A stretch of 56,046 nt of DNA from Cognatishimia sp. F0-27 (lineage in GTDB: Bacteria; Pseudomonadota; Alphaproteobacteria; Rhodobacterales; Rhodobacteraceae). Shown one piece after another: positions 27,252-35,891 of the stretch (its first letter is position 1; the number at the start of each line of letters is the position of its first letter). Both the position numbers and the translations under genes were made by a program. The stretch is taken from assembly GCF_020667845.1 (NCBI RefSeq), contig NZ_JAFMPQ010000035.1, positions 1 to 56,046 of the forward strand. Reading direction: 5' to 3'. The notes beneath the pieces are model-generated. The model was not told the DNA's origin. It saw only the letters and a program-made list of their open reading frames with translations, and did no database searches.

Positions 27252-29215
27252 CTATTCGGCGGGTTGCGGGGTCAACGCCGCATCATGGCCAGATATCGCG
27301 TCGGGCATGTCAGGCGTGATGCGCCGAAGCCTCAACGCGTTGGTCAGAACCGACACGAAAGACAGCGCCATGGCGCCGGCGGCAAAGATCGGGGACAGCA
27401 AAAGCCCGAAAACCGGATAAAGCACGCCTGCCGCCACGGGTATCAGGGCGATGTTGTAGCCAAACGCCCAACCGAGGTTCTGGCGGATATTGGCCATTGT
27501 CGCGCGAGAGATGAAGGCCGCGTTCACCACGCCGCGAAGGTCGCCGGACATGAGCACCACATCCGCGCTTTCAATGGCCACATCGGTGCCGATGGCGATT
27601 CCCACATCCGCACGGGCGAGCGCCGGCGCATCGTTGATCCCGTCCCCAACAAAAGCGACCTTGCGCCCGCCTTGCGCGAGGGCCTCCAGCGCGGCGACCT
27701 TGCCATCGGGCAGAACGCCGGACACGACATGGGCAATTCCGACCTCATCCGCGATGGCACGCGCGGTGGCCTCCTTGTCTCCCGTGATCATGGCCGTCTC
27801 GAAGCCTTGCGCCTGCAAGGCGGCAATTGCGGCACGGCTGTTGCGCTTGACCGGATCCGACACCGCGATCACAGCAGCAATCTTGCCATCAACCGCCGCA
27901 AACAGCGCCGTGCGACCGCGCGCGGCAAGCGCCGACTCCGCCCCTTGCAGGGTTGTGATCTCGATCCCCTCGCGTGTCATGAACCGGTCCGCACCGACCA
28001 TGACCCGATGCGCTCCGACCGTGGCCGCGACCCCGTAACCGGTGAGAGAGGAGAAACCCTCCGCCATTGGGACAGCGATGCCTTCGGCTCGTGCGCTCTG
28101 CACAATCGCTTCGGCAATCGGGTGCTCGGACTGTGCCTCCACCGACGCGACAAGCGACAAGAGCTCGGCGCGCGCAAACCCCTCGGCCAGAACCACATCC
28201 GTCAGAACGGGTCGCCCTTCGGTGACCGTTCCGGTCTTGTCGAAGGCGATCACGTCCATATCCGACAGGGCGTGCAAGGCGGCGCCCTTGCGGAAGAGCA
28301 CACCCATCTCCGTCGCGCGACCGGTGCCAACCATGATGGAGGTCGGCGTCGCGAGCCCCATGGCGCAGGGACATGCGATAATCAGCACGGAAACCCCCGC
28401 AACAAGCGCCATTGTCAGAGCCGGATCAGGGCCGACCACCAGCCACACAAGAACCGTCAGAACTGCCATCGCCATGACAGCCGGAACAAACCAGACCGTC
28501 ACGCGGTCCACGAGGCTCTGAATTGGCAGTTTGGCGCCCTGCGCTTCCTCGACCATGCGAATGATCTGCGCCGGGGTCGTTTCCGCGCCCACGCGTGTGG
28601 CGCGCAATGTCAAGGCGCCGGTGCCATTGACGGTGCCGCCGGTCACTATGGCCCCTTTGGCTTTTGCAACCGCGAGCGGCTCACCCGTAATCATGCTTTC
28701 ATCGACATTGCTGCTGCCTTCGGACACAAGGCCATCGACCGGAATGCGCTCCCCGGGACTGACAAGCACCATGTCGGACGGCTGCAACGCGCATGTGCCA
28801 AGTCAGCCGGATAATCAAGCAGCGTGACCCTGGCGATCAGGTCTGCGGGCCTGAGTGCTCCTTCCGCATATTCGACCGTGGCGGTCTCCGTTGCGAGGTT
28901 GACCGACGCTGAAAGCACACCGGGAACAGCCTCAAGGCCCCGTTCCACCCGCCCCGTGCAAGAGGCGCAGGACATGCCGGTGATGACCAGCGTGGCCGTG
29001 TTGCGGTGGGTCGGATAACCGAGCGTATCCAGTTCCTTGGCCACGTCCGCGATACGGCCTGCGCTGTCGATGTCGAGACGCGCGCTTTAGGTCGCAAGAT
29101 TGACAGCCACGCCGGAGACCCCTTCAAGCGCCCCGAGCGCGCGTTCAACCCGTCCGACACAAGACGCGCAGGACATGCCGGTGATGACCAGCGTGGTTTG
29201 GAAAGCGTTGGTCAT
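27252..29215 (-). pseudogene. copA: Cu+-exporting P-type ATPase (CopA), broken
   Basis: The gene begins at 29215 with a first metal-binding domain ([19 protein letters not shown]) and stops at an in-frame TAA (29087-29089) after NLAT. The frame resumes as SARLDID and contains a second domain ([19 protein letters not shown]). At about 28790-28815 the frame shifts, and about 190-200 residues expected in the family are missing: the first four membrane helices and the start of the actuator domain. The rest (27252-28787) is well preserved: TGEPL, the ion site [20 protein letters not shown] and [10 protein letters not shown]. Without the first helices and with three lesions it cannot pump copper. 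Confidence 0.88.
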
Positions 29216-29583
29216 GGCATGGCCTCGTATGGCAGAGCGATGTTGCGCTCTTCATGGGACTTCCAGTCACTGGACGCTAAAGATCACCGGTCCATGAATG
29301 CGAAGCGATTGCCTCGCCCAGCCTGTCGCGCCGCAGCGCACGCGCTGTTTCCATGGGAGTTTTTCTGGCCGATGCCCGGATGCGGCCTTTCCATATGGGA
29401 TGCGGTTGATTGTTCTCATCCACAACGCTGGCAAACCGCGCCGGATACGCCCAGCACGATATCTGCCCATATCCCGTGCGTCGCAGAGATCCGTGTCCCC
29501 GGATACCGCCACAAGAGGGCTCGATATGGCGCATGTCCAGCGGCGCCTGCAGGCGCCGCACAGGCGCCGCGCGAGCGCCCGGA
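29216..29583. other. Intergenic region with an 18-base perfect palindrome
   Basis: No convincing gene lies in these 368 bases between the dead copA and the dioxygenase gene. CGGCGCCTGCAGGCGCCG at 29541-29558 is a perfect palindrome 26 bases past the dioxygenase stop and may stabilise or end that transcript. Confidence 0.4.
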
Positions 29584-30456
29584 TCAGGTGTCCGCCGGGG
29601 CAAGCGTGACGTCAAACGTCACATGGAGGAAAGGCTCCGTGACCTTCCCGGACAAAACCATCCCGTCGGGGAAATCCGCAGCCGGCCGTTCCACGTAGCG
29701 CATGACGAGATCCTTGCGCACACCAAACACCGTGTCTTCGTCGAGATACGGATCATCTTCGGGGAAGATTTCCGTCACAAGCGGCTGAAACCCTTCGGCC
29801 TTGACGATGTAGTGCAGGTGGGACGGTCGCCACGGATGCCGTCCGCAGGCGCGCAGGATATCGCCCACCGGCCCGTCAGAAGGAACGGTATATTCGACCG
29901 GCTTCACAGTCGTGAACGCATAGCGCCCGTCCTCTCCCACCGTCATGAGGCCGTGGAAGGAATACGTGTCCTGCTCTTCATCCTGACTGGCATAAAGACC
30001 GTTCGGTGCGGTCTGCCAGATATCGATCTCCGCACCGGGGATCGGATTGCCCGCGGTATCCTTGATCACGCCTTCGGCCAGAAGCAGCGGTCCGCCATAG
30101 TGGCGCTTCATATCGCCCCCCACGGGCAAAGGGGGCGCCCCGGACACATGGAACGGCCCCAGCACCGAAGAACTCGTCGCGTCATCGCGCGAATGCAGCA
30201 TGTCAATCAGCGACGACAAGCCCAGAACATCGGAGGCCAGCACGAATTCATGCCGGTCTTCGGTCTCAACGGCGGCACAGCCTTCCAGAAACGCGATACC
30301 CGTGCGCCATTCTTCGTGGGTGAGGTTTGTCTCACGCGCAAAATCGTGCAGGTGCTTGACGAGCGAGCCCATGATTTCACGCATCCGCGGGTCTGTATCC
30401 TCTGCGAGATAGCCCATGAAGACGTCTGTAATATTGTCCTTGGTTACATTCCGCAT
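29584..30456 (-). CDS. Hydroxyquinol 1,2-dioxygenase (intradiol type)
   Basis: A 290-residue non-haem Fe(III) enzyme that opens a catecholic ring between the two hydroxyls. The N-terminal helical dimer domain (residues 1-100) resembles catechol/hydroxyquinol dioxygenases. The catalytic part shows the iron ligands in order: Tyr in PNGLYASQD, Tyr in VEYTVPSDGPVG, and two His in HPWRPSHLHYIV. SSVLGPFHV precedes them. Hydroxyquinol (1,2,4-benzenetriol) as substrate fits the closest subfamily I recognise; catechol remains possible. The product would be maleylacetate. AAGGAG precedes the ATG. Last gene of the leftward FAH-RutE-TRAP operon, 11 bases after dctM. Confidence 0.85.
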   Translation of the reverse strand: MRNVTKDNITDVFMGYLAEDTDPRMREIMGSLVKHLHDFARETNLTHEEWRTGIAFLEGCAAVETEDRHEFVLASDVLGLSSLIDMLHSRDDATSSSVLGPFHVSGAPPLPVGGDMKRHYGGPLLLAEGVIKDTAGNPIPGAEIDIWQTAPNGLYASQDEEQDTYSFHGLMTVGEDGRYAFTTVKPVEYTVPSDGPVGDILRACGRHPWRPSHLHYIVKAEGFQPLVTEIFPEDDPYLDEDTVFGVRKDLVMRYVERPAADFPDGMVLSGKVTEPFLHVTFDVTLAPADT

Positions 30457-30467
30457 CGGGTCACTCC

Positions 30468-31772
30468 TTAGATGAGGGCAAGGCTGAGGATCGGGAACTC
30501 GATCAGGATAAACAGCACGATAAGCATGACGAAGGCGAAAGGCAGCGCGCCCATGAACACGTCCTTGAGAGAGATGCGGTCATCGTTGATCGTCGATTTG
30601 ATGACAAAACAGGAGATCCCCAAAGGCGGCGTCAAAAGGCCAATCTCGGCGCCGACGACGGTGATGATGCCAAACCAGATCAAGGACATGTCCAGCGCTT
30701 CGGCCAGTGGCAGGAAAAGCGGCACGACGATGAGAATGATGGAGGCCGTGTCCAGCAGCGTTCCGAGAAACAGCATCAGGAGCACATAGAGCAGCATGAT
30801 GGTCCAGAACGATGCCGCGCTTCCGGCGAGCATGTCCTCAAGCTGGTTTGGCAATCCGGCCAACCCCAGCATCCGGCTATAGATCGACGCCGCCGTGATC
30901 AGGAACAGGATGGCTGCCGTGATATGGCCGGTTTCGAGCAGCGCATCCCAGAACGCCCGCGGCGACATCGTCTTGCGCACAACCGCGATGATCAGAGCCA
31001 CCAGGGCGCCCGCCGCGCCTGCCTCAACCGCCGTCAGCCAGCCGGTATAAATCCCGCCGAGAACAACGGTAATGAGGCCGAGCGTCGGCAGGGTTTTGGA
31101 CGCGATCTCGCCTTTGGTCATCCACTCGGTATCGTCGACCACGCGCCCGCCAACGAAGCCGGGGGTGAAGCGACCCATGAACCAGATCGCCGCGACATAG
31201 GCGATGGCGAGAAGGATTCCGGGGATCACGCCGGCAAGGAACATGTCACCGACGGATTGCTCTGCCACGAAAGAATAGATGATCAACATGGCAGACGGCG
31301 GGATGATCATACCCAGAACAGAGCTGCCCGCGACCACGCCAACCGCAAAGCGGGGGTTGTAAGCCTGTGCCATCATCTGGGGCACGGAAACCTTGGTGAA
31401 GACGGATGCAGAGGCGATGGAGGAGCCCGTGACGGCAGCAAATACCGCGTTGGCGCCGACCGTGGCCATGCCTATGCCGCCTTTGACCTTGCGAAACCGC
31501 ATGGTCATCACTTCGTAGATGTCGCGTCCGAGCCCTGCTTTCGAGACGATCAACCCCATGAAGGTGAAAAGCGGGATCGTTGCGAAACTGTATTCCATCG
31601 CACTGTCCCCGACCGCCACCTTGAGCAGGTTCAGAGCCAGCGTGAAATTATCCCGCATCAGCCAGATCGACACAAAGGACACCATGCCCAGCGCGATCGG
31701 AATATAGACACCGGAATAGATGAGGAAAACGATTGCGATGACCGAGATCAGGCCGATTTCAATAGGGGTCAT
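30468..31772 (-). CDS. dctM: TRAP transporter large permease DctM
   Basis: A 434-residue membrane protein with about 13 hydrophobic segments, the Na+-coupled core of a DctPQM-type TRAP transporter. The family signature is present: VVAGSSVLGMIIPPSAMLIIYSFVAEQSVGDMFLAGVIPG around residue 150, and later LLTPPLGISCFVIKS. It overlaps the dctQ stop by ATGA and is followed closely by the ring-cleavage dioxygenase. The transported substrate is therefore likely an aromatic or organic acid of this pathway. Confidence 0.93.
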   Translation of the reverse strand: MTPIEIGLISVIAIVFLIYSGVYIPIALGMVSFVSIWLMRDNFTLALNLLKVAVGDSAMEYSFATIPLFTFMGLIVSKAGLGRDIYEVMTMRFRKVKGGIGMATVGANAVFAAVTGSSIASASVFTKVSVPQMMAQAYNPRFAVGVVAGSSVLGMIIPPSAMLIIYSFVAEQSVGDMFLAGVIPGILLAIAYVAAIWFMGRFTPGFVGGRVVDDTEWMTKGEIASKTLPTLGLITVVLGGIYTGWLTAVEAGAAGALVALIIAVVRKTMSPRAFWDALLETGHITAAILFLITAASIYSRMLGLAGLPNQLEDMLAGSAASFWTIMLLYVLLMLFLGTLLDTASIILIVVPLFLPLAEALDMSLIWFGIITVVGAEIGLLTPPLGISCFVIKSTINDDRISLKDVFMGALPFAFVMLIVLFILIEFPILSLALI

Positions 31773-32320
31773 TCGGGCGACTCGTCATGTTCAGGGACGC
31801 GGACAAGCGCAGGACGATCCTGCGCGGTGATGACTTTGAGGATGAAGATCACGCAGGCAAGCGTGGATCCGATCGTGATCACCAGCTTGACCGGCCACCA
31901 TGGCAGCGTGAAAAGCCCGGGCACGCCGAAATAATCCTGCGTTTCCCACATATGGAGGAATTCGGGAAAGGTGATATAGGCGATCAGCGCCATGAAGATC
32001 GCCGATATCGCATTGATGATCCGGCGCAGTGAGGCTGCGATGCGCGGGCGCCGATTGTGGATTACGTTCAGGAACCCGTCAGATCGGGTCAACCGGTCGA
32101 CCCGCACCACGTCCGCAAGTTGCAGGAACACGATCAGGACGACCGAGAACTGCACCATCTCGTAGGTGCCTTTGAGTGGCGCGGAGAACATCCCCCGCGC
32201 AATCACGTCGACATTCAGGATCACGACCAGCGCGAGCACCACGAGGGTGCCGAGCGCGTTGGCCGCAATTGCAAGGAAATTGGCGACCCGGGACAAGCCG
32301 GCAACGGCAGATTTCAGCAT
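31769..32320 (-). CDS. dctQ: TRAP transporter small permease DctQ
   Basis: A 183-residue protein with four membrane segments, the small subunit that scaffolds DctM. The conserved NVDVIARGMFSAPLKGTYEMVQFSVVLIVFLQLADV stretch near residue 45 is diagnostic. AAGAGGG precedes the start at 32320. The operon order is dctP, dctQ, dctM. Confidence 0.9.
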   Translation of the reverse strand: MLKSAVAGLSRVANFLAIAANALGTLVVLALVVILNVDVIARGMFSAPLKGTYEMVQFSVVLIVFLQLADVVRVDRLTRSDGFLNVIHNRRPRIAASLRRIINAISAIFMALIAYITFPEFLHMWETQDYFGVPGLFTLPWWPVKLVITIGSTLACVIFILKVITAQDRPALVRVPEHDESPE

Positions 32321-32353
32321 GTTTGCGCCCTCTTCCGGATCGCCGATAAGCGT

Positions 32354-33427
32354 TTATTCAGCAGTCCAGTCACGCACCGGCGTGAAGCCCGCATCAGACA
32401 GCTTGCCAAGATAGGCGGCGAGCATTTCGGTGCCGGCTTCGCCTTTGCCGTTCAGCGTTTCAGCCCATTCCTGCGCGATATTCGGCATGGCATTCGCCCA
32501 GGCCGCGCGATCTTCTTCCGAAATCTCCACAACGGTGCCACCCTGTTCGACATAGGCGTTGAGAGCGGCTTCGGCGCGGTCCATGGCAATCCCTGCAACA
32601 TGGTCGCGGTAATCAACGGCGACGGCTTGCAGAACCTCTTTGACCTCGTCTGGCAAGGCTGCCCAGTAGTCGGCGTTCACGGTCACTGTCTTGGAGTTCA
32701 CGGCGCCAAGGTCTGCCTTGATCATGTAAGGGGCAACTTCGGCGATCTTGAAGGTCGAAGCCGCTTCGGGCCACAGCATGGCGCAATCGACCAGACCGGT
32801 CTGGACCATGTTGTAGAAGTCTGTGAGCCCGCCACGCACACCCGCCGCGTCCTTGATGCCTTCGAGATAACGCAGGTTGAGACCGGCGCCGGCAATCTTC
32901 TTGCCCTCGAGATCAGCCACCGATGACACCTCGGAAGAACAGAAGACCTGGTAGGTGTCGAGCACCACCCCAGTCGCAAGGTAGACCTGGTTCTGAGCAT
33001 TGAACTCGTTGTTCATCGCCGGGAATTCGCGGGCGATCTCGTCAACGGCCTTGGCGACGGCCCGGGCATCGGAGGCCACGAAAGGCGTGGAGCCGGATAT
33101 GCCTTGTGCGGGCAGCTTGGAGGAATGAAAAATCGTGGTGACGATGCCGATATCGCCCAAGCCAAGCTGAACGCCTTCAAGCACGCCGCGCGGCTTTACG
33201 ATGGAGCCGCCGTAGTTTTCCTGCCAGTTCATCTCGTAATTGCCGGTTTCGGCAAGACGACGGTCAACTTCGGGAATGAAGAAATCCGTGAATTCCTTCA
33301 CCCAGAGCGCGCGCGCGGGATAGCCGTCAATCACGACTGCGGAGATCGTTTCCTGCGCCACCGCAGGAAGGCTCATCACCGTCGCCAAAGCTGCGCCAAG
33401 CAGTCCGTTTCTTGTCAATGCTGTCAT
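32354..33427 (-). CDS. dctP: TRAP transporter solute-binding protein DctP
   Basis: A periplasmic DctP-family binding protein of 357 residues. Signal peptide in residues 1-25 (LLGAALATVMSLPAVAQ). Landmarks: YEMNWQENYGGSIVKPRGVLEGVQLGLGDIGIV, then the ligand-binding ALNLRYLEGIKDA-type region (AGAGLNLRYLEG) and SKTVTVNADYWAALPDEVK. The substrate is unknown; carboxylates, often aromatic or dicarboxylic, are usual. GGGAGG stands upstream of 33427. It follows the RutE-like gene after a 390-base gap, which suggests an additional promoter. Confidence 0.92.
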   Translation of the reverse strand: MTALTRNGLLGAALATVMSLPAVAQETISAVVIDGYPARALWVKEFTDFFIPEVDRRLAETGNYEMNWQENYGGSIVKPRGVLEGVQLGLGDIGIVTTIFHSSKLPAQGISGSTPFVASDARAVAKAVDEIAREFPAMNNEFNAQNQVYLATGVVLDTYQVFCSSEVSSVADLEGKKIAGAGLNLRYLEGIKDAAGVRGGLTDFYNMVQTGLVDCAMLWPEAASTFKIAEVAPYMIKADLGAVNSKTVTVNADYWAALPDEVKEVLQAVAVDYRDHVAGIAMDRAEAALNAYVEQGGTVVEISEEDRAAWANAMPNIAQEWAETLNGKGEAGTEMLAAYLGKLSDAGFTPVRDWTAE

Positions 33428-33541
33428 GGTTTTCCTCCCAGAAAATGGGCTTTCCGCCCTCATGAATTGTTGGTTCGTCTTGTTTTGTCCGGCGGGCTTC
33501 TCCGTGCCGGGACTATTGATCGGCCCTCCAGCCGCACAGGA

Positions 33542-33802
33542 TCATGTCGCCGCAGACAGCCTCCCTTTCGGCGCATTCCACCGCGCCAAACCGTGCGTTG
33601 CATTGATCCTGAAACGGGTCGGGACGGGCCCGCTCCGCTTCTGCGTGTGACGCATGCCAGCCACACTGACCGGAGCGACCTGATGAATCAATCGAAGAGA
33701 CCGCTCGACCGAATGCCGGACACCCGCTGCGGCGATGCGATCGACCATCGCAACACTGGCGCGCGCGAAACCGGTTGCGTTGGCTTCAATCAGGATCGCC
33801 AA
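33542..33802 (-). CDS. Possible small or truncated ORF
   Basis: Within the 390-base gap between dctP and the RutE-like gene, a TTG-started frame of 86 codons is preceded by GAGGAGG at good spacing. It opens with a coding-like stretch (AILIEANATGFARASVAMVDRIAAAG). The second half looks like random basic sequence. I recognise no family. It may be the broken start of a lost gene or spurious. The rest of the gap shows no feature. Confidence 0.25.
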   Translation of the reverse strand: MAILIEANATGFARASVAMVDRIAAAGVRHSVERSLRLIHQVAPVSVAGMRHTQKRSGPVPTRFRINATHGLARWNAPKGRLSAAT

Positions 33803-33817
33803 AGTGTCCTCCTCGCG

Positions 33818-34483
33818 TCAGGCCATGCTACAGACTTGGTCGAAGGAGAACCGCGGCAGCTTTTGAAACAGCGCGCTTTCATCCGCGTAGCCGATATTGC
33901 ACAGGAAGTTCGATTTCAGGCTGGTGCCCGCAAAGAACTCCTCGTCCACCACCGCGTTCGCAAAGCCCGACATCGCGCCCACATCAAGCCCCACGGCCCG
34001 CGCGGCGATCATGAAATACGCGCCCTGCAACGTGCTGTTGCGGAAGGCGGTGTCGTAAATCATCTTGTCCTTGCCGTCGAACAACGGGCGCCGGTCTTCG
34101 TGCGGAAAGAGAAACGGAAGCTCTTTCCAGAAATCGAGATCATAGGCGATGATCGCCGTGACCGGTGCGCCCATCATCTTCTTCACATTGGCAGGCTTGA
34201 GAGCCTTGGACAGACGCGCCTTGCCCTCGGCGCTCGTCACGAAGACAAATCGCGCCGGAAGCGTATTCATGCTGGTCGCACCGTTGATCGTGATCTCGTA
34301 GATCTCTTCCAGCAGGCTGTGGTCCACCGGTTTGTCCGTCCACGCATAATGCGATCGCGCCCCGCGCAGGATCAGGTCTATCGCCTCATCGGAAAGCCGG
34401 TCGATCCGACCACGCAAATCGCGGTGATCTTGCTGTGCCTTTGCGCGCAGCGCCTCGGGATCGTCATTGGTCATTGTCGTCAT
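33818..34483 (-). CDS. Nitroreductase-family, RutE/malonic semialdehyde reductase-like
   Basis: A 221-residue FMN oxidoreductase. The sequence follows RutE closely in pattern: RSHYAWTDKPVDHSLLEEIY, NGATSMNTLPARFVFVTSAEGKARL, LKPANVKKMMGAPVTAIIAYD, TAFRNSTLQGAYFMIAARAVGLDVGAMSGF, LKSNFLCNIGYAD and the terminal LPRFSFDQVCS. RutE reduces malonic semialdehyde to 3-hydroxypropionate in uracil breakdown. No other rut gene is nearby, so the source here would be the aromatic pathway or another route. It is coupled to the FAH gene by an ATGA overlap. The substrate is inferred from family resemblance. Confidence 0.82.
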   Translation of the reverse strand: MTTMTNDDPEALRAKAQQDHRDLRGRIDRLSDEAIDLILRGARSHYAWTDKPVDHSLLEEIYEITINGATSMNTLPARFVFVTSAEGKARLSKALKPANVKKMMGAPVTAIIAYDLDFWKELPFLFPHEDRRPLFDGKDKMIYDTAFRNSTLQGAYFMIAARAVGLDVGAMSGFANAVVDEEFFAGTSLKSNFLCNIGYADESALFQKLPRFSFDQVCSMA

Positions 34484-35364
34484 TGGGCGGCCACCTTCGC
34501 AGTGAGGTCTTTTTCGTCAATCACCGGGCTTGCGCAGATACCGATCCCTTCGATCTCGATCTCCACCGTTTCGCCCGGGCGCAACCAGCGCGGGTTCGGC
34601 TTCTTGGCATGGCCGACACCCGGCGGCGTCCCCATGGCGATGAGGTCGCCAGGTTCCAGCGTCGTATACTCGGAGACCGTCGCGATCACCGTCGCAACAT
34701 CCCAGATCATGTTGGCCGTGTTGGAGCTTTGCAGGATCTCGTCGCCGACCCGGCTCTCGATCTTGAGGCCGGACGCACCCGCGGGCACCTCGTCCGGTGT
34801 AACCGTGAACGGGCCGATCGCGCCGGTGTCGTCAAAATTCTTGCCCGGCGTCCATTGGTGGGTCTTGCGCTGGTATTCCCGTACCGAGCCATCGTTGAAC
34901 ACCGTGTAACCAAAGACATGCTCAAGTGCGTTTTCTTTGGCTATGTGCCGGCCACCCGTTCCAACGATCAACATCAACTCGGCTTCGTAGTCCAGCGTTT
35001 CCGAACAGCTCGGCCGCACCATGGGCTGGCCCGCAGCCATGATCGAATTCCTGCCCCGCATGAAAAGCGCCGGATATTCCGGAATGTCATAGCCGCCTTC
35101 CTTGATGTGGTCGGTGTAGTTGAGGCCCATGCAGATGATGGTGCCGGGTTCTGCCACGGGCAGGGCCGGCGTGATCCCGGCGACCGGCTCGCCATGCGCG
35201 GTCTCAACCGCTGACACCAGTTCATCCATGAGTTCCGGATGACGAATGAGCCCCATGAGATCAGCCCCTACACCGGGGTGCAGCGCGCTAAGATTGATGG
35301 CGGTTTCGCCTCGCACGGCAAAGACTGCGGTGCCCTGCGACGTTTCGCCTACCAAAAATTTCAT
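34480..35364 (-). CDS. Fumarylacetoacetate hydrolase-family enzyme
   Basis: A 294-residue FAH-fold metalloenzyme that cleaves, hydrates, decarboxylates or isomerises beta-keto acids of ring cleavage. Seen: IICMGLNYTDHIKEGG near residue 80, the metal site E-x-E in LDYEAELMLIVG near 125 with the Asp in GYTVFNDGSVREYQ, KNFDDTGAIGPF near 175, and LEPGDLIAMGTPPGVG near 240. The exact reaction cannot be read from sequence; acylpyruvate or fumarylacetate-type hydrolysis fits its company. First gene of the leftward operon, divergent from the YciI gene, with a TTGACA at 35415-35420 on its strand next to a palindrome. Confidence 0.88.
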   Translation of the reverse strand: MKFLVGETSQGTAVFAVRGETAINLSALHPGVGADLMGLIRHPELMDELVSAVETAHGEPVAGITPALPVAEPGTIICMGLNYTDHIKEGGYDIPEYPALFMRGRNSIMAAGQPMVRPSCSETLDYEAELMLIVGTGGRHIAKENALEHVFGYTVFNDGSVREYQRKTHQWTPGKNFDDTGAIGPFTVTPDEVPAGASGLKIESRVGDEILQSSNTANMIWDVATVIATVSEYTTLEPGDLIAMGTPPGVGHAKKPNPRWLRPGETVEIEIEGIGICASPVIDEKDLTAKVAAQ

Positions 35365-35421
35365 GATTGCTGTCCTTGTCAATTTTTCTGATTTCTGACT
35401 ACTATCTACACAGATGTCAAT

Positions 35422-35435
35422 AAATATCGATATTT
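35422..35435. promoter_or_regulatory. Palindromic operator candidate in the FAH/YciI promoter
   Basis: AAATATCGATATTT is a perfect 14-base palindrome just ahead of the YciI ribosome site and beside a TTGACA for the opposite transcript. Its first 11 bases recur at 43706-43716 in the GST/TAXI divergent promoter. It is the best candidate site for the GntR protein encoded at 35892. Confidence 0.6.
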
Positions 35436-35446
35436 TGGAGGAAAGC

Positions 35447-35833
35447 ATGGTCGCATGGGCAGATTACAAGGCGCAGGCGAAGGCGCGCGGCGCATTGGCG
35501 CTGGAGCTGTTCGTGGCGCACAGCACACCGGCAAAGACACCAGAAGACGTCAAAGCCGCGCTTCCTGACCACCTTGCCTATCAGGCAACGCTGGAGCGGG
35601 AAGGGCGCCTCGCCTTTGCCGGGCCGATGTCCGACGAAACCGGAGAACACATGCAGGGCGTCGGACTGATCGTGTACCGGGCAGAAAGCCTCGATGCGGC
35701 TCGGGCGCTGGCGGAAGGCGACCCGATGCACAGCAGCGGTGCGCGCAGCTTTGTTTTGCGGCGGTGGATGATAAATGAAGGCTCGTTCACTCTTCAGGTC
35801 GGATTATCGACCGGCGGCACAATTCTTCGCTGA
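35447..35833 (+). CDS. YciI-like protein
   Basis: A 128-residue dimeric alpha-beta barrel-type protein of the YciI family: LELFVAHSTPAK, LPDHLAYQATLEREGRLAFAGPMSD, and VYRAESLDAARALAEGDPMHSSGARSFVLRRW. The D-H and GP..D pattern is shared with YciI and muconolactone-isomerase-like proteins. Members act as small isomerases or dehydrochlorinase-like accessory enzymes in aromatic breakdown, but most are uncharacterised. The start at 35447 follows TTTGGAGG; an ATG at 35414 lies within the regulatory palindrome region and lacks a ribosome site. First gene of the rightward operon. Confidence 0.8.
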   Translation: MVAWADYKAQAKARGALALELFVAHSTPAKTPEDVKAALPDHLAYQATLEREGRLAFAGPMSDETGEHMQGVGLIVYRAESLDAARALAEGDPMHSSGARSFVLRRWMINEGSFTLQVGLSTGGTILR

Positions 35834-35891
35834 CCTGCCTGCCCGTCCCCCATGGCGGCAGACGCCAGCCCTATCGCAAGGATCCAGGATC

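Noticed and set aside
26841..29215. In-frame TAA codons in cueR and copA as programmed stop readthrough or recoding
   Set aside because: copA also lacks essential membrane helices and has a frameshift, which points to plain gene decay; no recoding signal is visible and other genes in the window use TAA as a normal stop.
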